From DASYRX01 sp035253645 (GTDB lineage: Bacteria; Gemmatimonadota; Gemmatimonadetes; Gemmatimonadales; Gemmatimonadaceae): DNA of 19,564 nucleotides. Shown piece by piece: positions 1 through 8,039 of the stretch (positions are counted from its first letter, which is position 1; each line of letters begins with the position of its first letter). The translations under genes were made by a program, and so were the position numbers. The stretch covers positions 1 through 19,564 of the forward strand of contig DATFBW010000094.1 of assembly GCA_035253645.1 (NCBI GenBank), in the 5' to 3' direction. Under the pieces are notes generated by a model. It had not been told where the DNA came from. It worked only from the letters and a program-made list of their open reading frames with translations, and searched no databases.

Positions 1-1171
1 ACGGCCCGCCCACGCTGACCTTCACACCCCGCGCGGCTTCGGCGACCAGAGGAAACAAGGTGCCTAACAACACCGTGAACATGAATGCGGTGAGGAACAG
101 ATTATTCAAGAGAAACACCGTCTCGCGCGCGATCGGCGCATCCAACCTGCCTTTTCCCCGCAAAGATTCACTATGACCTGCGACCAAGGCCGTTGAGACA
201 AGCAGCACGATCGCGATGAACGCCAGGAAGTAGTAGCCAATGGTTCCTTGCGTGAACGCATGCACCGAGGAGAGCACACCACTGCGAGTGAGAAACGTGC
301 CGAGCATCGTGAGCGCGAAGGTCGCCACGATGAGGTTCACGTTCCACAGCCGCAGCATCCCCCGCCGTTCCTGCACCATCACTGAATGCAGGAATGCCGT
401 TGCGGTCAGCCACGGCAGGAACGATGCGTTCTCGACGGGATCCCAGGCCCAATACCCGCCCCAGCCAAGCACTTCATACGACCACCACATGCCGGCCACG
501 ATCGCGGCGGTGAGAAAACCCCAGGCGAGCAGCGTCCAGCGCCGCGTTAGGCGGACCCACGTGTCCTTCCCTGCTTCACCCGACACCAACGCTGCGATCG
601 CGAATCCGAACGGCACCGTCATCCCCACGTACCCGAGGTACAGCAACGGTGGGTGTACCGCCATCAACACGTGGTTTTGCAGGAGCGGATTGGGGCCAGG
701 TCCATCGTTAGGTACCGGGCTAACGAGTCCGAACGGATTGGCCGGACCGACGAGCAATATCAGGAAGAAGGAACAGACCGCGAGAATCGCGACTCCCGTG
801 TACGGGATCAGTCGCCCGGCGACCGAACGGTTGCGCCACACGACGAGCGCCGCGTACAGGCTCAGCACCCAGATCCAGAACAGGATAGATCCTTCGAGCG
901 CGCTCCAAAGCGAAATGATCGTGAAGAAGAGGGGCGTTGCTCGACTGCCTACCTGTGCGACGTACGAGACGCTGAAGTCGTGCGACACCAGCGCGAACAC
1001 CATGGCGGCCACCGCAACGCTCGCGAGCGCGAACACGGTATATGAGGCCCCGCGAACCACTGCACTGAGTAATTGATCCCCGCGGCGCGCAGCAAAGGGC
1101 GCCGCGAGGAGAGCGAACAGCGCGACGCCCAGCGCGACCGCCAGCGCGTCGTAGCCCAGCAACCGCGTCAT
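1..1171 (-). CDS. ccmF: CcmF, cytochrome c haem lyase subunit (partial, C-terminus off left edge)
   Basis: CcmF is the polytopic inner-membrane core of the System I haem lyase. It takes haem from holo-CcmE and, with CcmH/CcmI, ligates it to CXXCH motifs of apocytochrome c in the periplasm. The reading frame is open from ATG at 1171 to the edge, about 390 residues; full-length CcmF is usually about 650. The tryptophan-rich WWD domain lies at residues 229-254 (it includes GWGGYWAWDPVEN), flanked by the expected histidines H173 (in AVHPPLLYLG) and H262 (in FLHSVM). Many hydrophobic helices are evident. The start overlaps the ccmE stop as ATGA (1168-1171), indicating translational coupling. It is last visible in the ccm operon; ccmG/ccmH would be expected beyond the edge. 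A plus-strand open frame over the same bases is a shadow. Confidence 0.95.
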   Translation of the reverse strand, partial: MTRLLGYDALAVALGVALFALLAAPFAARRGDQLLSAVVRGASYTVFALASVAVAAMVFALVSHDFSVSYVAQVGSRATPLFFTIISLWSALEGSILFWIWVLSLYAALVVWRNRSVAGRLIPYTGVAILAVCSFFLILLVGPANPFGLVSPVPNDGPGPNPLLQNHVLMAVHPPLLYLGYVGMTVPFGFAIAALVSGEAGKDTWVRLTRRWTLLAWGFLTAAIVAGMWWSYEVLGWGGYWAWDPVENASFLPWLTATAFLHSVMVQERRGMLRLWNVNLIVATFALTMLGTFLTRSGVLSSVHAFTQGTIGYYFLAFIAIVLLVSTALVAGHSESLRGKGRLDAPIARETVFLLNNLFLTAFMFTVLLGTLFPLVAEAARGVKVSVGGP

Positions 1172-1620
1172 GTCTGCGGCGTCGCCTGGCGCATGAGCGA
1201 ACGGTACATCTCACTCGGCTTTTCGCCGGCCTTGGGCGCGCGATATTCCTCGTTATGCTTGACCATCAACTGATCGGCGGTAAACACGCCATCGCGACCG
1301 TAACGGCCCTCGACTACAACGCCCTGACCGTCGCGGAACATGGCGGGTGGCGCGCTCTTCGCGTGGACGACGACTTCTTTCACGCCATCCGTTAGGCGGA
1401 AGCGCAAATCGATCGCTTCGGCGTTCCACTGGACTGAACCCGGGGCGACTTGACCGCCCAGTCGAACGGGTACTCCGATGCCCCTTTCCTCTCGTGCGAG
1501 CAGCTCTTGCGGGGTGAGGAAGTAGACGAGGTTCTCACCTAGTCCCCCCAATAAGAGGTATGCGAAAACGCCGGCGATAATCACCGCGCTGCCGATGCCG
1601 AAGAGTTTCTTCCTGGTCAT
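1168..1620 (-). CDS. ccmE: CcmE, periplasmic haem chaperone
   Basis: CcmE binds haem covalently through a histidine after CcmC loads it, then hands it to CcmF. The 150-residue protein has the family layout: one N-terminal anchor (about residues 5-25) and a beta-barrel periplasmic domain. Near the C-terminus comes the haem-binding segment KHNEEYRAP, where H122 matches the haem-attaching His and Y126 the haem-coordinating Tyr of the classical HDENY motif. Length is typical. The start ATG overlaps the ccmD stop (ATGA, 1617-1620), and its own stop overlaps the ccmF start in the same way. It lies fourth-to-fifth in a tightly packed operon whose order is that of ordinary System I loci. Identification rests on motif and context together and is secure. 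Confidence 0.95.
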   Translation of the reverse strand: MTRKKLFGIGSAVIIAGVFAYLLLGGLGENLVYFLTPQELLAREERGIGVPVRLGGQVAPGSVQWNAEAIDLRFRLTDGVKEVVVHAKSAPPAMFRDGQGVVVEGRYGRDGVFTADQLMVKHNEEYRAPKAGEKPSEMYRSLMRQATPQT

Positions 1621-1739
1621 GGAGATTTAGACGTTGATGACGCCGCTCGCCGGCCACGTCGCATCAGGTAATACGCGTAGGCCCCAACGACGATCCAGAA
1701 GACGGCGTACGCCGCAATGACGAAAGGTCTTTCAGGCAT
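1617..1739 (-). CDS. ccmD: CcmD, small haem exporter accessory protein
   Basis: This 40-residue peptide has one hydrophobic helix (about residues 7-25) followed by an arginine-rich tail (MRRGRR). That is the usual CcmD topology; CcmD helps release holo-CcmE from the CcmABC complex. CcmD proteins are poorly conserved, so the call rests on size, topology and position between ccmC and ccmE. I chose ATG 1739 because AGGAG stands seven bases upstream (plus-strand 1747-1751), within the end of ccmC. The longer in-frame reading up to 1985 would overlap ccmC deeply and is not credible. It overlaps ccmC by 8 bases and ccmE by 4. Confidence 0.85.
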   Translation of the reverse strand: MPERPFVIAAYAVFWIVVGAYAYYLMRRGRRAASSTSKSP

Positions 1740-2460
1740 GTGCGGGCTCCTGAGCGAGCGCCTCTTGGTCTCGCCGCTCCTCGAGCAATCGCTCCAGGTG
1801 TGCGATTTCGTAGCGTTTTGCGATGAAATAAATGAGCAGCAAGAGCACCGCGATCGCATTGAGGCGCAGGCCCCAGGCGTACGCCGGCTCCACGGTGCTC
1901 GGACTGGATTGCACCTGGTGCAATGTGCGCCACCAGCGCACCGACATATAAACGATAGGCACGTTGAGCGCGCCGAAGATGCCAACGGCGGCGGACCAGC
2001 GCGCCCGGCGTTCTGGATCTTCTGTGAACGCGCGCAGCGCCAGGTAGCTCACGAAGATCATGAGAAGCACGGCGGTCGACGTTAGGCGCGCGTCCCAGGT
2101 CCACCAGACACCCCAGGTAGGCCGTCCCCAGATGGAACCGAGCATCAGCGTCAGCGCCGTGAGAACTGCACCGGCCTCGGCCGCTGAGGCGGCCAAAAGG
2201 TCGTGGCGTTCCTCCTTCGTCCATAGATACCGCACGCTCGCAACCAGGACGACAAAGAACGCGATGAAAGCGTTCCACGCCGCCGGCACGTGCACGTACA
2301 TGATTTTCTGCAGGTGCCCCATGTCGCGATCGGGCGGCGAGTTGAGTAGGCCAAACAGTTGTGCCGCCACCAGTGCGATGGGCGCGATCCAAGCCAGCGC
2401 GCGCCAGCTAAGGAACGAGGAGCGCGGAGCCAGCTCGGAGGGGTAGGCGCGGGCAGTCAT
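1732..2460 (-). CDS. ccmC: CcmC, haem transfer protein with WWD domain
   Basis: CcmC is an integral membrane haem-handling protein that loads haem onto CcmE. Its 242 residues contain about six membrane helices and a clear tryptophan-rich WWD motif at residues 112-128 (RPTWGVWWTWDARLTS). Flanking histidines at H57 (YVHVPAAW) and H181 (TLHQ) sit at the positions that bind haem in this family. Length matches the family. The start ATG 2460 overlaps the ccmB stop as ATGA; a longer in-frame reading up to 2745 would run over ccmB and is rejected. The last bases overlap ccmD. It sits third in the ccmABCDEF operon. Confidence 0.95.
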   Translation of the reverse strand: MTARAYPSELAPRSSFLSWRALAWIAPIALVAAQLFGLLNSPPDRDMGHLQKIMYVHVPAAWNAFIAFFVVLVASVRYLWTKEERHDLLAASAAEAGAVLTALTLMLGSIWGRPTWGVWWTWDARLTSTAVLLMIFVSYLALRAFTEDPERRARWSAAVGIFGALNVPIVYMSVRWWRTLHQVQSSPSTVEPAYAWGLRLNAIAVLLLLIYFIAKRYEIAHLERLLEERRDQEALAQEPAHA

Positions 2461-3137
2461 GCTTCTATGATATGCTCGAAAACTAGCAGTGAGGCGAGGA
2501 TGAAGATGATGTCGAAGGCGATCAACAGGCGGAGCCAAGCGCCTGCGTCCCCCATGGCATCGCCGCCGAGCAGGGCCGCGGACCCTTCGCTCGCCGCCAG
2601 AAGGACCGGGACGAGCATCGGAAACAGCAGTAGTGGAAGGAGAACCTCGCGCGACCGCGCGCGCGACGCCATAGCCGCGTAGAACGTGCCTAACGTCACG
2701 AAGCCAAGCGTGCCCAGAATGACAACGCTGAGCAATGCGGGCCACGTGTGAGGAACTGCGATGTTATAGAAGATCACGGCCAATGGCATAACCACCGCTT
2801 CCACCAGCAATACAACACAGATGTTCGCCAGGAGCTTCCCCGCAAAGATCTCCCAGCGGTCCGCGGGATAGAGGAGCAGCGTCTCCAGGGCGCCGCCTTC
2901 GAGCTCGATCTGATAGGACCGGTGGAACACGAGTACGCCGCTGAACAGCACGGCCAGCCAGAGAATACCGGCGGCTGTCGCGCGCAACGTCGCGGCATCG
3001 GGGCCTACGGCGAAACCAAACACGAGCAGGATGAGCGCACCCAGCGACGCTACCGCGACCACATTCGCCTTGGCCCGCCGTTCGGCGGTGAGGTCTTTCG
3101 CGGCGATCGCGGCGACGCGCCTCCACGCGCTCGTCAT
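2457..3137 (-). CDS. ccmB: CcmB, haem exporter ABC transporter permease
   Basis: CcmB is the membrane subunit of the CcmAB ATPase that works with CcmC/CcmD to release haem-loaded CcmE. The 226-residue product has about six hydrophobic helices. It carries a family-like cytoplasmic stretch after the second helix (FHRSYQIELEGGALETLLL, about residues 71-89), which resembles the F..E...G..E.LL pattern of CcmB proteins. I chose ATG 3137 because it overlaps the ccmA stop in the same ATGA arrangement used throughout this operon; a reading 15 residues longer is possible but would overlap ccmA by about 50 bases. Its stop overlaps the ccmC start. Confidence comes from sequence pattern, size and operon position together. 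Confidence 0.92.
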   Translation of the reverse strand: MTSAWRRVAAIAAKDLTAERRAKANVVAVASLGALILLVFGFAVGPDAATLRATAAGILWLAVLFSGVLVFHRSYQIELEGGALETLLLYPADRWEIFAGKLLANICVVLLVEAVVMPLAVIFYNIAVPHTWPALLSVVILGTLGFVTLGTFYAAMASRARSREVLLPLLLFPMLVPVLLAASEGSAALLGGDAMGDAGAWLRLLIAFDIIFILASLLVFEHIIEA

Positions 3138-3820
3138 GTAAGCCGTCCCCGCAACATGGTATAGCTGACGCTCGGCGTCCACGTTAGGCGCGCCAAGTCA
3201 TGCAGGACGACAACCGCGGTGCCACCGCGCTGGCGGACGCCGGCGATCAGGTCGTTCACGAGCACCGCACCGTCGGCGTCGAGGGCGTTGAAAGGCTCGT
3301 CAAGAAGCAGAAGCTGTGGTTCCTGCAACATCGTGCGTCCCAGCGCGAGGCGGCGCTGCATCCCTGACGAAAACGAGCGTACCCGCTCATCGGCGTCCTG
3401 GCTCAGACCGACGTGCGTCAGCACGACAGCGATCCGCTCTTCCGGTTGCCTAACGCCTAACATCCGCGCTGCGAAACGCAGGTTCTCGCGCGCGCTCAGA
3501 TCTTCATAATGACCGTTACTGCTGCCGAGCATTGCTGTGCGTTGCCTGATGCCGGACGCTTCGCGTTTGAGGTCGAGGCCGAGGATGCGTCCCGAGCCGC
3601 CGGTTGGTGCGATGGCCGTGGCGATCACCCGCAGGAGGGTGCTTTTACCTCCGCCGTTGGGTCCCTGGATCACGACAAGCTCGCCCGCCCCCACGTCCAG
3701 TTCGATCCCGCGGAGGGCCCATTTGTGGCCGAACCGCCGCGTAATGCCACTCAGCGAAACGGCTGAGCTGGAGCGCGTGCCGAAGTCGCTGGCACGTTCG
3801 GATATGGAGGCGGAAGTCAC
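3134..3820 (-). CDS. ccmA: CcmA, haem exporter ATP-binding protein
   Basis: CcmA is the cytoplasmic ATPase paired with CcmB. The 228-residue ABC domain shows Walker A GPNGGGKST (residues 53-61), the signature-like FSSGMQRR (150-157), Walker B LLLLDEP (170-176) and the switch histidine H207 in VLHDL. Where many ABC proteins have the Q-loop glutamine the sequence reads LGSSNGHYEDLS, so that residue is absent or displaced. An N-terminal extension of about 20 residues, rich in Ser, precedes the first beta-strand. The start is GTG at 3820; I see no convincing Shine-Dalgarno, so the exact start is uncertain. It is first in the ccm operon, divergent from the symporter cluster. Confidence 0.92.
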   Translation of the reverse strand: MTSASISERASDFGTRSSSAVSLSGITRRFGHKWALRGIELDVGAGELVVIQGPNGGGKSTLLRVIATAIAPTGGSGRILGLDLKREASGIRQRTAMLGSSNGHYEDLSARENLRFAARMLGVRQPEERIAVVLTHVGLSQDADERVRSFSSGMQRRLALGRTMLQEPQLLLLDEPFNALDADGAVLVNDLIAGVRQRGGTAVVVLHDLARLTWTPSVSYTMLRGRLT

Positions 3821-3852
3821 GCTGGGAGCAAAGAGCGAGGCGCTGGGAGCGA

Positions 3853-3880
3853 GCGGGTGAAATCTATGATATAGACCCGC
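3853..3880. promoter_or_regulatory. AT-rich inverted repeat between divergent ccm and symporter clusters
   Basis: The element is an imperfect dyad: GCGGGT, then TCTAT-GAT-ATAGA, then ACCCGC. Its AT-rich core stands out in GC-rich DNA and contains TATGAT and, on the other strand, TATCAT, both similar to a -10 box. It lies 33 bases upstream of the ccmA start and about 80 upstream of the small membrane peptide, so it could be a shared divergent promoter or an operator. I see no convincing -35 on either strand. Function is inferred. Confidence 0.35.
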
Positions 3881-3958
3881 GCTCTACCGCTTCGGCGTCC
3901 CTAGCTTCAGTATCCCGCGCCTTCCCGGCCCGCTGCCCGGCCCTCAGCAAGAACCGCC

Positions 3959-4081
3959 ATGACGCATCCCGAAAGCGATAGCGGTCCATCTCGTTTCAAG
4001 ACGACGTTGGTCCGGGTGATGAGCATGCAGCTGCTCGCGCTGCTGCTGCTGGCTCTCATCCAGCTCCGTTACAACCGCTAG
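3959..4081 (+). CDS. Small single-helix membrane peptide upstream of symporter
   Basis: A 40-residue open frame begins at ATG 3959 and ends at TAG 4079-4081, ten bases before the symporter start. It reads MTHPESDSGPSRFKTTLVRV, followed by MSMQLLALLLLALIQLRYNR. The pattern is a polar N-terminus, basic residues, one hydrophobic helix (about residues 21-36) and a short basic end. That is what a one-pass membrane peptide looks like. Its spacing suggests co-transcription with the symporter, where it might be an accessory subunit, or the frame may act as a leader peptide coupling translation. I do not recognise a family; the DUF4212 symporter small subunits are about twice this length. No strong ribosome binding site is visible, so expression is unproven. 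Confidence 0.5.
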   Translation: MTHPESDSGPSRFKTTLVRVMSMQLLALLLLALIQLRYNR

Positions 4082-4091
4082 CGCGGCCGGC

Positions 4092-5756
4092 ATGACCGCC
4101 CTCGACTGGATCATCGTCGTCGCATACCTCGTTTACGTCGTAACCGACGGCGTTAGGCGATCCAAAGGAACCCACGAGATCGAAGGGTACTTCCTCGCCA
4201 ATCGGAACTTGCCGTGGTGGGCGGTAGGACTCTCGGTCATGGCGACCCAGCTGTCCGCGGTGACAATGATCGGAACGACGGGACAGGGTGCGAGCGACGG
4301 GATGCGCTTCGTCCAGTTCTATTTTGGCCTTCCCGTCGCGATGGTCATCCTCGGCGTCACCCTCGTCCCCTTTCTGCATCGCGCGAAGGTTTTCACCGCT
4401 TACGAGTATCTGGAACGGCGCTTCGACGCCAAGACGCGTTCCCTAACGAGTTTTCTTTTCCTCATTTCGCGCGCGATGTCGTGCGGCGCGATCATCTCCG
4501 CGCCGGGCGTTGTATTCTCGGCGATCTTCGGCTGGGACCTCATCTGGTCTGTCGCCTTGATGGGAATACCGACGGTCATCTACACGATGATCGGCGGTGT
4601 CCAAGCCGTCACATGGGCCGACGTCAAACAGATGGTTCTTATCGTCGGCTCGTTGATTGTCATCGTCCTGCTGCTGATCGCGAAGCTACCTGTCAATCCA
4701 GATGACGCGCTGACGATCGCTGGCGCAGCGGGACGCATGCGCGTCTTCGATTTCACCTTCAACATCAACGAGACGTACACGTTCTGGTCGGGCGTGCTGG
4801 GTGGAACGTTCCTGATGCTCTCGTATTTCGGAACGGATCAGAGCCAGGCGCAGCGCTATCTAACGGCGCGCAACGTCGAAGAAGCGCGGAGCGCGCTGCT
4901 CATGAGCGCCTATTGGAAGATTCCACTGCAGGCGCTCATCCTGCTGATCGGTGTTTTGATCTTTGTCTTCTACGTTTTTCAGGCGCCACCGCTGCTGTAC
5001 AATCCCGCGCACGAACGCAGCGCGCGCGCAACGGACAGCGTAGCCTTTGCCGCGCTGGAGTCTCGTCATGTGGTTGCGCTGCGCGAACGCCGCGCTGCCG
5101 CCCAGCGCCTTACCGAGTCTGACGACGAGGCGGCTCGCGCCGCGTTTCGTGCCTCAGAGGCAACGCTCACCGCGGTCCGCGGCGAGGCGCAGGACCTCGC
5201 AGCACGCGCCACCGGGGAACCGGGACGTGATGTCAACTACATCATGCCGCACTTCGTCCTTTCGGCATTGCCGTTAGGATTTGCCGGCATCTTCATCGCC
5301 GCGGTCATGGCCGCGGCGATGTCTAGTATCGCGGCCGAGTTGAATTCGCTGTCCACCGCGACCGTGATCGACTTCTACAGGCGATGGTTCCGGCGCGAGG
5401 GGAGCGATGCGCACTTCCTTCTGGTTTCCAAGATCGCGACGGCCGTCTGGGGGCTGTTTGCCTGCGCCGTGGCAATCTACGCCGCAACGTTAGGCTCGCT
5501 CATCGAAGTCGTGAACCGTTTCGGCTCGTTCTTCTACGGGTCGATCCTCGGCGTCTTCCTGCTCGCTATGATTCCGCAGGCACGGCCACTTGGCGCGTTC
5601 GTCGGACTGATCGCCGGAATGTCCGCTGTCGCCGCCGTCAGCTTCTCGGCGCCATCCGTGTCGTTCTTATGGCATAACGTGATCGGGGCCGTGGTCGTCG
5701 TCGTCGTCGGTATGCTCCTCAGCTTCGGCAAAGCGGAGCCGGCGGCCGGGCGCTAG
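4092..5756 (+). CDS. Sodium:solute symporter (SSS/SLC5-like)
   Basis: This 554-residue polytopic protein belongs to the sodium:solute symporter family, which uses the Na+ gradient to import sugars, amino acids, organic acids or similar solutes. The N-terminal pattern (DWIIVVAYLVYV, then YFLANRNLPWWAVGLSVMATQLSAVT) and the later ELNSLSTATVIDFYRR (residues 416-431) are characteristic, the latter lying near the family's sodium site. About 13 helices are expected. Between helices, around residues 299-385, is a long hydrophilic Ala/Arg/Glu-rich insert that looks helical and contains YNP. Similar inserts occur in some environmental SSS proteins, but I cannot name a substrate. It follows the small membrane peptide by ten bases and precedes corA by 51 bases. 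The word CGTTAGGC occurs several times within it. Confidence 0.9.
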   Translation: MTALDWIIVVAYLVYVVTDGVRRSKGTHEIEGYFLANRNLPWWAVGLSVMATQLSAVTMIGTTGQGASDGMRFVQFYFGLPVAMVILGVTLVPFLHRAKVFTAYEYLERRFDAKTRSLTSFLFLISRAMSCGAIISAPGVVFSAIFGWDLIWSVALMGIPTVIYTMIGGVQAVTWADVKQMVLIVGSLIVIVLLLIAKLPVNPDDALTIAGAAGRMRVFDFTFNINETYTFWSGVLGGTFLMLSYFGTDQSQAQRYLTARNVEEARSALLMSAYWKIPLQALILLIGVLIFVFYVFQAPPLLYNPAHERSARATDSVAFAALESRHVVALRERRAAAQRLTESDDEAARAAFRASEATLTAVRGEAQDLAARATGEPGRDVNYIMPHFVLSALPLGFAGIFIAAVMAAAMSSIAAELNSLSTATVIDFYRRWFRREGSDAHFLLVSKIATAVWGLFACAVAIYAATLGSLIEVVNRFGSFFYGSILGVFLLAMIPQARPLGAFVGLIAGMSAVAAVSFSAPSVSFLWHNVIGAVVVVVVGMLLSFGKAEPAAGR

Positions 5757-5807
5757 CCACGTTAGGCGCGCCGCCCGGTTGCGTTCTCACGCCGAGGGCA
5801 CGACCTT

Positions 5808-6848
5808 GTGCATGTGACCGGTCCCGCGAATCCGCCTGTGAGCAAGCCGGCAGACGACAGCAGTGTCCGTCGTTTGCCGCGGTCCATTTTTTGTGAGAAT
5901 AGCGCGGTCAAGCGGGACCTCGACGTGCGCGACATCGCCGCAGCCGTGCGCGAATCCAATGGCAGTTTGTGGGTGGACGTCGACGCGAACAGTCGCCAGC
6001 AGGTCGCGCTGCTCGACAAGGTGTTCGGATTCCACCATCTGACCATCGAAGACGTGCTCAACCCGCGCAGCCGCGCCAAAGTCGAAGAGTACGATGGCTA
6101 TGTCTTCGTGATCATCCGCGCAGTGCGTTTCGTGGAACACACGGAAGACCCATACGATCTCGAGACCGTCAACCTCTGCATGTTCATCGGGCGCAACTAC
6201 CTGGTGACGTGTCACGCAGGGCCCGCGCAGGCCGTGAATCAGATCCTCGAGCTCAGCGAGCGATCGCCTGACCTCGTCGCGCGCGGTCCCGCGCGATTGG
6301 CGCACCAAATCATGGATGTGGCCGTCGACGCATATTTCCCCATTCTCGATCGTGTCGACGAGTTCATCAACGGGCTCGAAGAGCGCGTGTTCGAACGATT
6401 CAACGAGTCGGCGCTGCGCGACATCTTCGCCGTGAAGCGACTGACCCTCACGTTGCGGCGCTACCTAACGCCGCATCGCGAGATCTTCAACGTGCTGTCG
6501 TATCGACCATCCGCGCTCTTGCCGGCGGATGTGCAGGTTTACTTCCGCGACGTATACGACCACATGTTGCGCATCATCGATTCCCTCGATGCATATCGCG
6601 ACCTGCTCAGCAGCACGCTGGAGAGTTACCTCTCGCAAGTTTCAAATCGCCTCGGCCTCATCACCAAGGGGCTTTCGATCGTGGCGACGCTCAGCGTGCC
6701 TTTCGTCGTTGTCAGCGGGATGTACGGGATGAACTTCGAACGGATCCCCCTGGCCAGTCATCCGTGGGGGTTCGAGATCCTGGTTGCGCTGCAGCTTGCG
6801 TTAGGGATCGGGCTGGTGGCGGTGCTGAAGTGGCGCAAGTGGATCTAG
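5808..6848 (+). CDS. corA: CorA-type magnesium/cobalt transporter
   Basis: CorA proteins are pentameric inner-membrane channels for Mg2+ and Co2+. The 346-residue product has a cytoplasmic N-terminal domain, a long stalk helix (about residues 240-290) and two C-terminal membrane helices. The diagnostic YGMNF motif lies at residues 306-310 (GMN 307-309). The loop after it, normally containing MPE(L), here reads FERIPLASHPWGF, so the usual acidic residue of that loop is missing. The gene ends with the expected basic KWRKWI tail. The start is GTG at 5808, supported by GAGGG at 5794-5798; GTG 5814 is a near alternative. It lies 51 bases after the symporter, so co-transcription is possible. Confidence 0.93.
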   Translation: MHVTGPANPPVSKPADDSSVRRLPRSIFCENSAVKRDLDVRDIAAAVRESNGSLWVDVDANSRQQVALLDKVFGFHHLTIEDVLNPRSRAKVEEYDGYVFVIIRAVRFVEHTEDPYDLETVNLCMFIGRNYLVTCHAGPAQAVNQILELSERSPDLVARGPARLAHQIMDVAVDAYFPILDRVDEFINGLEERVFERFNESALRDIFAVKRLTLTLRRYLTPHREIFNVLSYRPSALLPADVQVYFRDVYDHMLRIIDSLDAYRDLLSSTLESYLSQVSNRLGLITKGLSIVATLSVPFVVVSGMYGMNFERIPLASHPWGFEILVALQLALGIGLVAVLKWRKWI

Positions 6849-6868
6849 TAACCACACACAGCAGCTTC

Positions 6869-6912
6869 CGGTGCTCAGTATCGAGTGCCGCGTATTCAGA
6901 ATGCGAGCACCG
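6869..6912. terminator. Inverted repeat between convergent corA and BatA-like gene
   Basis: CGGTGCTC at 6869-6876 pairs perfectly with GAGCACCG at 6905-6912. A smaller ATTCAGAAT hairpin lies in the loop. The position between two converging genes suggests a terminator or an RNA 3' structure. No clear T-tract follows on either side, so a rho-independent role is uncertain. Confidence 0.3.
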
Positions 6913-6977
6913 TCACACCAATTCAAATAACTGGACACTCAGTTCAGGACACTGACCACTTGAGGCTGCTTTTGCCG

Positions 6978-7970
6978 TTACGGAATCCTGACTCGCCATA
7001 CGCCTAACGCCAACTCCAGGACCAGCGCTGCGAGCGCGACGCCTAACGGCCACCTGTACAGCTCAGCGTATTGCACATAGGAGCGCGTCTGGACGGGCGT
7101 TCGCTCGAGACGGTCGATCTCTTCCGTGATGCGAGTCAGTGCCGCAGCGTCGCGCGCGCGGAAATAACGACCCCCCGTCGCCTGAGCGACAGCAGTCAGC
7201 AATTCGTCGTCGATCTCCACCGGCCGGTTCTCGTATCGCAATCCGAACACGCCGCGCCCGACCGGCACGGGAGCCATACCCTCCGTCCCGACACCGATCG
7301 TGTAAATACGAATTCCGAAGGCGGCTGCAGCTTGCGCCGAAGTGCGTGGATCGATCGAGCCCCGGTTGTTCACGCCGTCGGTGAGAAGAACCATTACGCG
7401 CGAGCGGCCAGGTGCATCTCGCAAACGATTCGCCGCCGTGGCAATCGCGGTGCCGATCGCCGTGCCGTCCTCCAACTGACCGGGCTGCAGGTTGTCCAAC
7501 GCCGCGATCACGACAGGATAGTCCGTCGTTAGGGGCACTTGCGTCAGCGCCTCGCCCGAGAACGCCACGATTCCGATGCGGTCGCTCTCGCGCATCCGCA
7601 CGAACTCCTTCACCTTTTGCCGAGCGACTTCGAGGCGATTCTGCGGCTGGAAGTCTTCAGCCAGCATGGAGCTCGAAATGTCGAACGCGATCACGATGTC
7701 GATCCCTTCGCTGCTCGAACGCTGCATCCTGCCTGGCGCGCGCGGACGCGCCACGGCAACGATCAACCCAGCTAGGGCCAGGTTGCGCAGCGTAAAGAGA
7801 GCGCGTGGAAGCGCCCTTCCTGCGCGGGGGAGGGCTTTGAGCAGCTCAACGCGGGAAAAGACGATGCCGTCGGGTCGCTCGCGGCGTGTCCGCCACCACC
7901 ACCAGGCGGGAAGCGCGAGCAATACGACGAGGAGCCAGGGGAACTGAAAATCGAAGCGGAGAAAGGGCAC
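6978..7970 (-). CDS. BatA-like von Willebrand factor A membrane protein
   Basis: The 330-residue protein has two N-terminal hydrophobic helices (about 11-26 and 60-75), a VWA domain (about 89-285) and a C-terminal helix (about 307-326), the BatA (aerotolerance) layout. The metal-ion-dependent adhesion site is intact: DISSS (D97, S99, S101), a Thr in EDGT (T170) and LLTDG (D198). VWA domains of this class bind partner proteins through the metal; Bat proteins usually work with a MoxR ATPase and a DUF58 protein, none of which is encoded here. Start choice: GTG 7970 gives the usual MPFLRFDFQFPWLL-like beginning with GAG about ten bases upstream; TTG 7979 would add three residues. Downstream it converges with corA; upstream it is divergent from the EAL protein. 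Confidence 0.85.
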   Translation of the reverse strand: MPFLRFDFQFPWLLVVLLALPAWWWWRTRRERPDGIVFSRVELLKALPRAGRALPRALFTLRNLALAGLIVAVARPRAPGRMQRSSSEGIDIVIAFDISSSMLAEDFQPQNRLEVARQKVKEFVRMRESDRIGIVAFSGEALTQVPLTTDYPVVIAALDNLQPGQLEDGTAIGTAIATAANRLRDAPGRSRVMVLLTDGVNNRGSIDPRTSAQAAAAFGIRIYTIGVGTEGMAPVPVGRGVFGLRYENRPVEIDDELLTAVAQATGGRYFRARDAAALTRITEEIDRLERTPVQTRSYVQYAELYRWPLGVALAALVLELALGVWRVRIP

Positions 7971-8039
7971 GCGACCCAAGCTCGTTGAGGCTTTGATACG
8001 TTAATACCAGCTCGTGGCCTGGAGGATGCGTTACGACTA

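Noticed and set aside
240..1076. Plus-strand open frame of 278 codons
   Set aside because: It lies opposite ccmF, whose minus-strand translation carries the WWD domain and membrane helices. The plus frame has a random, basic composition.
2461..2745. N-terminal extension of ccmC
   Set aside because: It would overlap the end of ccmB. ATG 2460 overlaps the ccmB stop in the operon's usual ATGA pattern and gives the normal length.
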